7,050 bases of DNA from Lysobacteraceae bacterium (GCA_003505795.1 DNXT01000321.1:1-7050); one strand, 5' to 3'. Shown: positions 1 through 6,194, counted from the first letter of the stretch. Program-made: numbers and translations. The notes: generated from the letters alone by a model not told the origin.

Positions 1-639
1 GGGCGCGCTCGGTGCGCCCGTTGCCAGCCGCTGCAACAGGCCGGGCAGCGGCCGCGTGCCGGCCAGGCGGCTGGCGTCCACGTCCCAACCGTAGTCGGCG
101 AGCAGCTCCCAGTCCTCCGGCTGCAACGAGGCCGGCGTCTTCAACGCGGTATCCAGTACCCGCGCCACCGACGAGCGGCGCCCGGCCGCGCGCTTGAGCG
201 CTTCGGTCAGCGCCGCGCTGTCGTTGCCGCCGGCCAGCCGGGTGATCTCCTCGCGCTGCGGCGACAGCACGATCAATGTGGGATAGCCGCGCACGCCGAA
301 GCGCTCGCCCCAGGCCTGTGCGCCTGGCTGGTCGCCATCCAGGTACACCGGCACGAAGCCGCGGGTCAGCGCGACGAACGCCGGATCCTTGAACAGCGTC
401 GCCTTGAGCTTGTTGCACGGCGGGCACCACACCGCGCCCCAGTACAGCAGCACCGGCTTGCCGCTGTCGCGCGCCTCGTTCAAGGCATCGTCCACGTCGC
501 CTTGGCGCCAGGCGATGGCGTCCGGCTTCGCCTGCGCCGGTTGCGCCGGCGTGGCAGCCGTGTCGGCCGGCTTGTCCGGGGAACAGGCGGGCAGGGCGGC
601 GACGGCGAGCAGGCAGGCGAACAGCGGGAGACGACGCAT
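1..639 (-). CDS. Thioredoxin-fold lipoprotein, C-terminus cut by window edge
   Basis: A probable envelope thiol-disulfide protein, 213 residues visible. The N-terminus is a lipoprotein signal: a short basic start, a hydrophobic stretch and a lipobox L16-P-A-C19. Ser at +2 suggests outer-membrane sorting by the Lol rule. A low-complexity Ala/Pro linker (about 20-40) precedes a thioredoxin domain with the redox motif W71-C-P-P-C75, a strand ending VPVYLDGD, and the cis-proline motif GYPT (Pro120). About 70 residues after the domain (AAGRRSSVARVLD onward) are predicted helical and not typical of plain thioredoxin, so the protein is longer than a minimal TlpA/DsbE-like protein. The start was chosen because it gives the signal peptide; no strong ribosome binding site precedes it. 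The reductase partner and substrate are not visible. Family is clear; specific role (cytochrome maturation, disulfide reduction) unknown. Confidence 0.85.
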   Translation of the reverse strand, partial: MRRLPLFACLLAVAALPACSPDKPADTAATPAQPAQAKPDAIAWRQGDVDDALNEARDSGKPVLLYWGAVWCPPCNKLKATLFKDPAFVALTRGFVPVYLDGDQPGAQAWGERFGVRGYPTLIVLSPQREEITRLAGGNDSAALTEALKRAAGRRSSVARVLDTALKTPASLQPEDWELLADYGWDVDASRLAGTRPLPGLLQRLATGAPSAP

Positions 640-692
640 GAGGCGATCCAGGAGGAGTGGGGGAGGCAAGCGGGGCACGGCCAATGCGATGC

Positions 693-698
693 ATTCTA
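693..698 (-). promoter_or_regulatory. Possible -10 box of the thioredoxin-fold gene
   Basis: Read on the minus strand this is TAGAAT, five of six matches to TATAAT, about 55 bases upstream of the start codon. No convincing -35 hexamer lies at the right distance, so the call is weak. The 157-base gap (640-796) holding it also contains a GC-rich imperfect dyad at 704-720 and no gene. Confidence 0.25.
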
Positions 699-796
699 GG
701 AACGTGCCCGGCCGGCGCACGGCACGTGCTCATGGCATTTGCTCATGTGCTGCGAACCGCGCGTCGCGTCGTCCGCCGCCGCGGCAGGGCGCGCGG

Positions 797-1819
797 CTAT
801 GCCAGCTTCACCAGCAGCTTGCCGAAGTTGCGCCCCTGCAGCAGGCCGAGGAATGCCTCGGGCGCGTTCTCCAGCCCCTCGACGATGTCCTCGCGGTAGT
901 GGATCCGGCGCTCCGCCAGCCAGCGTCCCATCTCGCGCTCGAACTGCGGAAACAGGCGGGTGAAGTCGCTCTGGATGAAGCCGCGCACGGTCAGGCGCTG
1001 GCGCAGGACCTGGTTGAGGAAATGCGGCAGGCGGTCCGGCTGCGGAAAGACCTGGTCGCGGCTGTTGTAGGTGGCGATGGTGCCGCAGACCGGAATGCGC
1101 GCGAAGTCGTTGAGCAGGGGCAGCACCGCGTCGAACACCTTGCCGCCGACGTTCTCGAAATAGACGTCGATCCCGGACGGCGCCGCCTGCCGCAGCTGCT
1201 CGGCGAAATCGCCGGCGTGGTGGTCGAGCGCCACGTCGAAGCCGATCTGCTCCAGGTACTGGCGCTTGCGCTCGCCGCCGGCGATCCCGACCACGCGGGC
1301 GCCCTGCATCTTCGCGATCTGGCCGACGGTGGCGCCCACCGGCCCGCTCGCCGCGGCGACCACCAGGGTCTCGCCCGGCTGCACGCGGCCGATCTCGCGC
1401 AGGCCGACGTAGGCGGTGAAACCGGGCATGCCGAACACGCCGAGCGCGGTGCTCGGCGGCGGGCCCGACGCGGCAAGCTTGCGCTTCAGCAGCTCGCCGT
1501 CGACGAGCGCATGCGTCTGCCAGCCACCGGGCGCCACCACCAGGTCGCCGGTCGCCAAACCGGGGAAGTTCGAGGTCAGCACTTCGGAGACGGTGCGTCC
1601 TTCCATCACCGCGTCGAGGGCGTTGGGTGCGGCGTACGAACGTCCTTCGTCCATCCGTCCGCGCATGTATGGATCGAGCGAGAGGAAACGGTTGCGCAGC
1701 AGCACCTGGCCGGGACCGGGCAGCGGCAACTCGCTTTGCTCGTAGCGGAAGTCGTCCGTACGGGGCTCTCCTTGCGGGCGCAAGGCGAGAACGATGCGCG
1801 CATTCTTGATTGTCGGCAT
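797..1819 (-). CDS. MDR-family NADP-dependent oxidoreductase (CurA/YncB-like)
   Basis: A 340-residue medium-chain dehydrogenase/reductase of the zinc-independent group that includes E. coli CurA (YncB) and prostaglandin/leukotriene reductases. Known members reduce the double bond of alpha,beta-unsaturated ketones or aldehydes with NADPH in the cytoplasm. Seen in the sequence: the N-terminal signature SLDPYMRGRM (47-56), GMPGFTAYVGL (130-140), the Rossmann glycine pattern G159-P-V-G162-A-T-V-G166, the DVYFENVGG strand (218-226) and the closing GRNFGKLLVKL. There are no structural zinc cysteines. Length matches the family (about 335-345). A longer frame reaches 1915, but this ATG aligns with the family and is preceded by GGGAGAAG about five bases upstream, so it was chosen. 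It is divergent from the ParD-like/map operon across a 218-base gap and separated by 157 bases from the downstream lipoprotein gene. The natural substrate cannot be told from sequence. Confidence 0.93.
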   Translation of the reverse strand: MPTIKNARIVLALRPQGEPRTDDFRYEQSELPLPGPGQVLLRNRFLSLDPYMRGRMDEGRSYAAPNALDAVMEGRTVSEVLTSNFPGLATGDLVVAPGGWQTHALVDGELLKRKLAASGPPPSTALGVFGMPGFTAYVGLREIGRVQPGETLVVAAASGPVGATVGQIAKMQGARVVGIAGGERKRQYLEQIGFDVALDHHAGDFAEQLRQAAPSGIDVYFENVGGKVFDAVLPLLNDFARIPVCGTIATYNSRDQVFPQPDRLPHFLNQVLRQRLTVRGFIQSDFTRLFPQFEREMGRWLAERRIHYREDIVEGLENAPEAFLGLLQGRNFGKLLVKLA

Positions 1820-1979
1820 TCCACTTCTCCCGTGCGGACGGGCCTGTGACCCAATCCGCAGCATAGGCAATCCAGCGGCGATGGCGCGGCGGCACGGAAG
1901 GAAACAGTGTTCCATCGCGACATGACGATTACGGCTGCGGACTGGAGACTTCGCTGGTCAGGGGGGCGTGCGAAAGGGC

Positions 1980-2017
1980 TTGACGACAATATACGAATCA
2001 TATACGTTTCGTATATT
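1980..2017 (+). promoter_or_regulatory. Promoter and operator array of the ParD-like/map operon
   Basis: TTGACG (1980-1985) is a good -35 hexamer. Downstream lies an AT-rich island that stands out from the GC-rich surroundings. It has three copies of one half-site: ATATACG at 1989-1995, ATATACG at 2000-2006 (11 bases on, one helical turn), and its inverse CGTATAT at 2010-2016. The second and third form a perfect palindrome ATATACG-TTT-CGTATAT. The first and third lie in 10-bp perfect arms AATATACGAA (1988-1997) and TTCGTATATT (2008-2017). Candidate -10 boxes, TATACG at 2001 (15-base spacer) or TATATT at 2012, fall inside the array, so a bound protein would block RNA polymerase. Ribbon-helix-helix antitoxins bind such short repeated half-sites in their own promoters, making the adjacent gene product the likely ligand. 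The site is seen directly; the binding partner is inferred. Confidence 0.7.
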
Positions 2018-2037
2018 ACCGAATCGAGGCGGCCTGC

Positions 2038-2250
2038 ATGGGCATAGTCAACATAGATGACGACCTGCACGATCAGCTGCGGCGCGCCTGCAGCGTGACC
2101 AGCCGGTCCATCAATGCGCAGGCCAACTTCTGGATCAAGGTCGGCATGCTGTGCGAGATGAATCCGGAGCTGAGCTTCCAGCAGATCGTCGCCAATGAGC
2201 TGCGCGCCGCGGGCGTGCAGCCGCAACCGTTGCGATCGGGGCGTGCGTGA
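2038..2250 (+). CDS. ParD-like ribbon-helix-helix protein (antitoxin-type)
   Basis: A 70-residue protein resembling the ParD_like family (Pfam PF11903, annotated as ParD-like antitoxins). It opens with a short strand, GIVNID (2-7), followed by helix 8-20 (DLHDQLRRACSVT), the characteristic segment SRSINAQANFWIKVGM (22-37) and a helix NPELSFQQIVANELRAAG (42-59): the ribbon-helix-helix order with a C-terminal extension. The start is supported by GAGG at 2026-2029, eight bases upstream. The stop overlaps the next start (GTGA, 2247-2250), so translation is probably coupled to map. Family members would bind DNA as dimers through the N-terminal strand, and the half-site array just upstream is the likely target. 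No ParE/RelE-type toxin is adjacent; the partner position is taken by methionine aminopeptidase. Whether it neutralises any toxin is unknown; it could simply be a transcriptional autoregulator. Confidence 0.88.
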   Translation: MGIVNIDDDLHDQLRRACSVTSRSINAQANFWIKVGMLCEMNPELSFQQIVANELRAAGVQPQPLRSGRA

Positions 2251-3023
2251 CCAAGAGCGCCGCCGAGCTCGCCCTGATGGCGGAGGCCGGTTCGCTCCTG
2301 GCCGAAGTGTTCAACGCGCTTGGGCAGCTGCAACTGGAAGGCAGGAGCACGCTGGAGATCAACGATCTCGTCGAGCGCATGATCACCGACGATCTCCAGG
2401 CGCGACCGGCCAGCAAGGGGCAGTACGGGTTTCCCTACGTGTTGAATGCCTCGATCGACGACGTGGTCTGCCACGGCGTGCCTTCGGCGGAGGACGTGCT
2501 GCGCGGCGGCCAGATCGTCAACTTCGACATCACGCTGGAGAAGAACGGCTACATCGCCGATTCCAGCACCACCTACCTGGTGGGCGAGGTGGCCTATCCA
2601 GCGCGGCGCCTGGTGTCGGCCGCCTACAACGCCATGTGGAAGGGCATCGCGGCAGTGCGTCCCGGTGCGCGTTTGGGCGACATCGGCCATGCCATCGCGC
2701 ACTACGCCCGCGCTCACGGCTACAGCGTGGTCAAGGAGTACTGCGGACACGGGATCGGCCGCGAGATGCACGAAGCGCCGCAGATCCTGCACTACGGCCG
2801 GCCCGATACCGGGCTCGAGCTCGAAGAGGGGATGGTCTTCACCATCGAGCCCATGCTCAACCAGGGCAAGGCGGCGATTCGCTCGCGCCCGGACCGGTGG
2901 CCGGTGCATACCCGCGACGGCAAGCTGTCGGCCCAGTTCGAGCACACCGTCGCCGTCACCCGCACCGGCGTGCGGGTACTGACGCTGCGGCCCGGGGAGA
3001 CGCCGCCGTGCGAACTGGGATGA
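2247..3023 (+). CDS. map: Type I methionine aminopeptidase, variant pocket
   Basis: A 258-residue cytoplasmic metalloprotease of the pita-bread fold that removes the initiator methionine from new proteins. All five metal ligands are present: Asp94 (NFDITL), Asp105 (IADSST), His168 (CGHGIG), Glu201 (TIEPM) and Glu232 (SAQFEHT). The catalytic or substrate histidines His76 (CHGVPS) and His175 (MHEAP) are also there. Length is close to E. coli MetAP (264), with no zinc-finger or SH3 extension, so it is type Ia. The GTG start overlaps the upstream stop by four bases and has GGGG at 2238-2241; an internal Met11 would remove part of the first helix and is less likely. Aligned to E. coli MetAP, the methionine pocket is altered (Ser56, Gln59, Phe62, Asn67 and Met174 replace Cys59, Tyr62, Tyr65, Cys70 and Phe177). 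It is probably a second isozyme, because the housekeeping map normally lies near rpsB and here the neighbour is a ParD-like gene. Confidence 0.95.
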   Translation: MTKSAAELALMAEAGSLLAEVFNALGQLQLEGRSTLEINDLVERMITDDLQARPASKGQYGFPYVLNASIDDVVCHGVPSAEDVLRGGQIVNFDITLEKNGYIADSSTTYLVGEVAYPARRLVSAAYNAMWKGIAAVRPGARLGDIGHAIAHYARAHGYSVVKEYCGHGIGREMHEAPQILHYGRPDTGLELEEGMVFTIEPMLNQGKAAIRSRPDRWPVHTRDGKLSAQFEHTVAVTRTGVRVLTLRPGETPPCELG

Positions 3024-3042
3024 TCGGTTGTTCTTTCCGGAA

Positions 3043-3066
3043 GCGGAGCGGACCGCACCGCTCCGC
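3043..3066 (+). terminator. Strong stem-loop after map, no U-tract
   Basis: A perfect 9-bp stem, GCGGAGCGG (3043-3051) with CCGCTCCGC (3058-3066), and a six-base loop, starting 20 bases after the map stop codon. No T-run follows, so it may end transcription only weakly, assist Rho, or protect the mRNA 3' end. The remaining gap to 3312 holds a small dyad GCCCC-N7-GGGGC (3119-3135), a 14-bp palindrome CGCCGGGCCCGGCG (3164-3177), no gene, and no clear promoter for the LysR gene. Confidence 0.45.
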
Positions 3067-3312
3067 GCGCGGCCGCTATCACGCGTCATCCATTCTTCCG
3101 GCACTCCTTCGAGCCCGTGCCCCTGAGCTGGGGGCTGATGTCCGGCCATGGCGGATACCCGGTCGCCGGGCCCGGCGGGGTCAGAGTGCCGGTGCAGGCA
3201 GCGCGGCGCCGGTGACAGACAGCACCCGGATCGATATCGCACTGCGTCAACGGCTTTGCCATCCCGGCCCTTAGACTGCCGAACGCAAATTTCCGGATCG
3301 GGCGGTGCAGGC

Positions 3313-4224
3313 GTGTTCATCCGACAACTGAGTTACCTGGTCGCGCTGGCCAAGGAGCGGCACTTCGGGCGCGCGGCGGCCGCGTGCAACGTGTCGCAGC
3401 CGGCGCTCTCCGGCGCCATCCAGAGCATCGAGCAGGAGCTTGGCATCACCATCGTCCAGCGCGGCCGTCGCTTCGAGGGCTTCACCGCGGACGGCGAGCG
3501 CGTCCTGGCGTGGGCGCGCCGCGTGCTGGCCGATTGCGAGAGCTTGCGCCAGGAGGCGCACACCCACGAGAACGACCCGGCCGGCGTCCTGCGGATGGGA
3601 GCGATTCCGGCGTCGTTGCCGCTGGTGCCGCGCCTGACCCAGTCGTGCCTGAGCAAGTACCCGCGCATGCGCCACGAGATCTATACCTTGTCGGCGTCGG
3701 AGACACTGGATCAGGTCGCGGATTTCAAGATCGACGTCGGCCTGACGTACCTGGACGACGAACGCCTGCTGGGCAGCTACGAGAGCGTGCCGGTGTTCCG
3801 CGAACGCTACGTCTTCGTCGCCGGCGACGAGGCCATGTTCGAGGGCGTCAAGGCCATGGCGTGGACCGACGCCGCGGCCCTGCCGTTATGCCTGTTCACC
3901 ACCAACATGCAGTGCCGCCGCGGCATAGACGGCGCCTTCGCCGCGGCCGGCACCGCGGCGACCCCGCACGTGGAGACCGACTCGATGACCGCGCTGTGCG
4001 CGCACGTGCGCCGCGCGGGGCTCTACAGCATCCTGCCGCACAGCGCGCTGAGCCTGAACGACTCGGGCGAGCGCCTGTCGGCGATCCCGATGTCGCCGGA
4101 GATGTATCGCGACATCGGCCTGGTGATGCTCAACCGCCGGCCGCGCAGTCCTCTGCTGGAGGCGGCGCTGGCGAACTTCCGCGAACTCGATCTCCAGAGC
4201 TGGGTCGACGGCTTGCTGATGTAA
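3313..4224 (+). CDS. LysR-type transcriptional regulator (probable formate dehydrogenase regulator)
   Basis: A 303-residue LysR-family regulator of normal family length. The N-terminal winged helix-turn-helix spans about residues 1-60 (MFIRQLSYLVALAKERHF, then AAAACNVSQPALSGAIQSIEQ as helix-turn-recognition helix). A linker helix (about 60-88) leads to the substrate-binding domain, which begins LRMGAIPASLPLVPRLT near 91. The GTG start was chosen because family proteins begin a few residues before the first helix. A frame open from 3148 would add 55 Arg/Pro-rich residues unlike any LysR N-terminus. The ribosome binding site is weak (AGG at 3309-3311). It faces the formate dehydrogenase/HPP operon convergently rather than divergently. 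Relatives with this N-terminus are, from memory, found near formate dehydrogenase genes, and a LysR-type box lies upstream of the dehydrogenase here, so control of that operon is likely but inferred. The effector is unknown; formate is a natural guess. Confidence 0.92.
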   Translation: MFIRQLSYLVALAKERHFGRAAAACNVSQPALSGAIQSIEQELGITIVQRGRRFEGFTADGERVLAWARRVLADCESLRQEAHTHENDPAGVLRMGAIPASLPLVPRLTQSCLSKYPRMRHEIYTLSASETLDQVADFKIDVGLTYLDDERLLGSYESVPVFRERYVFVAGDEAMFEGVKAMAWTDAAALPLCLFTTNMQCRRGIDGAFAAAGTAATPHVETDSMTALCAHVRRAGLYSILPHSALSLNDSGERLSAIPMSPEMYRDIGLVMLNRRPRSPLLEAALANFRELDLQSWVDGLLM

Positions 4225-4229
4225 GCGGC

Positions 4230-4251
4230 CCGCGCCGCATGGCGCGGCTTT
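4230..4251 (+). terminator. Hairpin terminator after the LysR gene
   Basis: A 7-bp all-GC stem, CCGCGCC (4230-4236) with GGCGCGG (4241-4247), loop GCAT, followed by CTTTCCC. It begins five bases after the LysR stop codon. The T-run is short, so termination may be incomplete. It separates the two converging transcription units; the rest of the gap to 4352 shows no gene. Confidence 0.5.
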
Positions 4252-4352
4252 CCCGGATCGGGCGGGTGCGGATGTTCGCAACCGCCGCCGGCTACGACAT
4301 CGTCGGACGACACGCCAGCCGGTTCTCCCAGGGGAGCCGCGGCACCGCCTTC

Positions 4353-4841
4353 CTAGCGGATCTTCCCGAGCAGGCGCCAGTACACCCTCGCCAGCAGGTA
4401 CAGCGTCAGCGCGCCGATCAGCGTCGGCATGAGGATGAACTGCCAGTCCGGCTGCGGCGTCGCCAGGAATACGATCAACGGGTTGCTGCCGGCCGGCGGA
4501 TGGGTGGTGTCGCTGGCGATCATCAGCACCACCGCAATGCCTGCGGCCAGCGCCATGGGTATCCAGCCCGGCCCCAGCAAGTGCAGGCAGGCCACCGCCA
4601 CCGTCGCGGCCAGGACGTGGCCGCCGATGACGTTGCGCGCCCGCGCGAACGGCACGTCGGGATAACCGAAGAGCAGGACGCACGAGGCGCCGAAGGAACC
4701 CAGCAGCCACGGCAGGGCGGTCGCGTGCGCCAGCCCGCCGACGACGGCGATGCCGATGAACGCGCCGATGCCCGCAAGCAAGGCCTGGACCGGGCGCCGC
4801 CTTGCGGCGGCGCCCGCGTGCACTCCCGGGGAGGCGGTCAT
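4353..4841 (-). CDS. HPP-family integral membrane protein
   Basis: A 162-residue membrane protein of the HPP family (Pfam PF04982), named for its conserved His-Pro-Pro motif. Seen here: the family motif HPPAG at 114-118 in a DTTHPPAGSNPL context, LLGSFGASCVLLFG (46-59) and ARNVIGGH (68-75). Hydrophobic segments lie at about 19-37, 43-59, 73-91, 94-111 and 133-154, so about five membrane spans with a basic, cytoplasmic-type N-terminus. Length fits single-domain bacterial members. It starts six bases after the formate dehydrogenase stop codon, with AGGTAGG overlapping the end of that gene, so the two are surely co-transcribed. Chloroplast and cyanobacterial HPP proteins have been linked to nitrite transport. 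Formate and nitrite are similar small anions that other carriers share, so a formate or nitrite carrier is plausible but not shown. Confidence 0.9.
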   Translation of the reverse strand: MTASPGVHAGAAARRRPVQALLAGIGAFIGIAVVGGLAHATALPWLLGSFGASCVLLFGYPDVPFARARNVIGGHVLAATVAVACLHLLGPGWIPMALAAGIAVVLMIASDTTHPPAGSNPLIVFLATPQPDWQFILMPTLIGALTLYLLARVYWRLLGKIR

Positions 4842-4847
4842 GCGGAC

Positions 4848-6047
4848 CTACCTGCCGAACTTCGCCGCTTCCTCGGAGCCGGCGGTGGCGTTTCCCGCGC
4901 TGTACGAATGCGCACCGACGCCGGCCAGCCCGCCACCCTGCACGATCAGGTACTCGTCGCGGATGGGACGTCCCTCGAAGTAGCACTCGAGGATCTCGCG
5001 CACGCCCGCCGCGTAACGCGTCTGCGCGGACAGCGAGGTGCCGGAGATGTGCGGGGTCATGCCATGGTGCGGCATGGTCCGCCACGGATGATCCTTCGGC
5101 GCGGGCTGCGGGAACCACACGTCGCCGCCGTAGCCGGCCAACTGTCCGCTTTCCAGCGCCGCCACCACCGCGTCGCGGTCGCACAGCTTGCCGCGCGCGG
5201 TGTTGACCAGGTAGGCGCCGCGCTTGAACCACTTCAGCGAATCGGCGTTGATCATGTGCTCGGTTTCCGGGTGCAGCGGGCAGTTCAGCGTGACCGCGTC
5301 GCAGACCCGGGCCAGGCTCTCCAGGCTGTCGTGATGGGTCAGGTCGAGTTCCTTCTCGACCTCGGCCGGCAGGCGATGGCGGTCCAGGTAGTGCAGGTGC
5401 ACGCCGAAGGGCTTGAGCAGGCGCAGCACGCGCAGGCCGATGCGGCCGGCGGCGACGGTGCCCACGTGCATGCCCTCGATGTCGTAGGAACGCTGCACGC
5501 AGTCGGCGATGTTCCAGCCGCCCTTGATCACCCAGTTGTACGAGGGGATGTAGTTGCGTACCAGCGCCAGCATCGTCATCACCACGTGCTCGGCGACGCT
5601 GTTGCTGTTGCAGTAGGTGACCTCGGCGACGGTGACGTTGTTGTCGATCGCGGCCTGCAGGTCGGTGTGGTCCGAGCCGATGCCGGCGGTGACCACCATC
5701 TTCAGCTTCTTCGCCTTGGCGAAGCGTTCGGCGGTCATGTACGCCGGCCAGAACGGCTGCGAGATCACGATCTCGGCGTCGGGCAGCTCGCGGTCCAGCA
5801 CGCTGTCGGCGCCGTCCTTGCTGGAGGTGACGATGAATTCGTGTCCGTTGGATTCCAGGTACTTGCGCAGGCCCAGTTCGCCGGAGACGCTGCCCAGCAG
5901 CACGCCCGGCTTGAAGTCGATGGCCTCCGGCGTCGGCAGGGATTGCCCATCCGGGTAGCGGTCCAGGTGCGGCAGGTCGTCGCGCGGGTACTCGCTGGGA
6001 TATCCGGTGATCGGGTCGTCGTAAAGCACGCAAACAATCTTCGCCAC
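4848..6047 (-). CDS. fdh: NAD-dependent formate dehydrogenase (metal-free, D-2-hydroxyacid dehydrogenase family)
   Basis: Oxidises formate to CO2 with NAD+, giving NADH; cytoplasmic, active as a homodimer in the family. At 399 residues it matches the well-studied Pseudomonas sp. 101 enzyme almost end to end. Counting the initiator, the key residues are present one position later than the usual numbering: Pro98 and Phe99 (substrate), Ile123, Asn147, the nucleotide fold TVAAGRIGLRVL (197-208), Asp222 giving NAD+ preference, Arg285 (formate binding), Asp309, Gln314 and catalytic His333 (GMTPHISGT). The cysteines equivalent to Cys145, Cys255 and Cys354 are also kept. The C-terminus, GSEEAAKFGR, is slightly shorter than the reference. 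The GTG start follows a strong GGGAGGAA site and gives the family N-terminus (M/V)AKIVCVLYDDP; the frame is open further upstream to 6218, but that part is leader DNA. It is first in an operon with the HPP gene and probably controlled by the convergent LysR gene. Confidence 0.97.
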   Translation of the reverse strand: MAKIVCVLYDDPITGYPSEYPRDDLPHLDRYPDGQSLPTPEAIDFKPGVLLGSVSGELGLRKYLESNGHEFIVTSSKDGADSVLDRELPDAEIVISQPFWPAYMTAERFAKAKKLKMVVTAGIGSDHTDLQAAIDNNVTVAEVTYCNSNSVAEHVVMTMLALVRNYIPSYNWVIKGGWNIADCVQRSYDIEGMHVGTVAAGRIGLRVLRLLKPFGVHLHYLDRHRLPAEVEKELDLTHHDSLESLARVCDAVTLNCPLHPETEHMINADSLKWFKRGAYLVNTARGKLCDRDAVVAALESGQLAGYGGDVWFPQPAPKDHPWRTMPHHGMTPHISGTSLSAQTRYAAGVREILECYFEGRPIRDEYLIVQGGGLAGVGAHSYSAGNATAGSEEAAKFGR

Positions 6048-6052
6048 TGTGG

Positions 6053-6060
6053 TTCCTCCC
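6053..6060 (-). promoter_or_regulatory. Ribosome binding site deciding the GTG start of fdh
   Basis: Reads GGGAGGAA on the minus strand, five bases before the GTG at 6047 (seven from the GGAGG core). It excludes the longer upstream reading frame as the true N-terminus. Confidence 0.85.
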
Positions 6061-6070
6061 GTCTGTGCTC

Positions 6071-6100
6071 TTGGCAATGAGTCATTTGGCAATGAGTCAT
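6071..6100. repeat. Perfect 15-bp tandem duplication in the fdh leader
   Basis: TTGGCAATGAGTCAT occurs twice back to back (6071-6085 and 6086-6100) with no mismatch, 24 bases upstream of the fdh start codon. Each copy contains the 9-bp odd palindrome ATGAGTCAT. If the promoter at 6129-6156 is right, the repeat lies in the untranslated leader. It may be a duplicated protein-binding site, an mRNA element, or a recent slippage event. Confidence 0.95.
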
Positions 6101-6128
6101 CATGTGGGCGCTGAGGCCGTTGCGGATA

Positions 6129-6156
6129 CTGATACGGCCCGTCGGGAATATGCCAA
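6129..6156 (-). promoter_or_regulatory. Candidate fdh promoter
   Basis: On the minus strand TTGGCA (6151-6156, five of six matches to the -35 consensus) is followed after 16 bases by TATCAG (6129-6134, four of six to the -10 consensus). The predicted start near 6122 would give a leader of about 75 bases. The poor -10 and slightly short spacer fit a promoter that needs an activator. Confidence 0.5.
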
Positions 6157-6173
6157 TCGTTTGGACTTATCCG

Positions 6174-6194
6174 GTGATCGGCCGGAGTTATCAC
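6174..6194. promoter_or_regulatory. LysR-type T-N11-A binding box upstream of fdh
   Basis: A perfect 5-bp dyad GTGAT-N11-ATCAC, whose inner bases form exactly the T-N11-A core that LysR-type regulators recognise. Its centre (6184) is about 62 bases upstream of the predicted fdh transcription start, matching the usual position near -65 of the recognition site. The LysR protein at 3313-4224 is the obvious candidate ligand; this link is inferred. Confidence 0.5.

Noticed and set aside
704..720. GC-rich dyad GTGCCCGGCCGGCGCAC after the oxidoreductase
   Set aside because: Two mispaired positions and no T-run in either direction, so not called a terminator.
389..1849. 486-codon plus-strand open frame
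   Set aside because: Antisense to the lipoprotein and the MDR oxidoreductase, both of which have clear family motifs.
1900..1913. GGAAACAGTGTTCC dyad upstream of the oxidoreductase
   Set aside because: Only four-base outer arms pair fully, with no supporting promoter spacing; not distinguishable from chance.
3148..3312. 55-residue N-terminal extension of the LysR protein
   Set aside because: Arg/Pro/Ser-rich, not found in the family; the helix-turn-helix begins right after the GTG at 3313.
2073..3320. 415-codon minus-strand open frame
   Set aside because: Antisense to the ParD-like gene and map; no family resemblance.
3886..6033. 715-codon minus-strand open frame
   Set aside because: Antisense to LysR and out of frame with fdh and HPP; low-complexity Arg/Ala content with no recognisable motif.
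3384..6080. 898-codon plus-strand open frame
   Set aside because: Spans the LysR gene in another frame and the opposite strand of HPP and fdh. Its Arg/Ala/Gly-rich translation has no domains; it is a GC-driven shadow.
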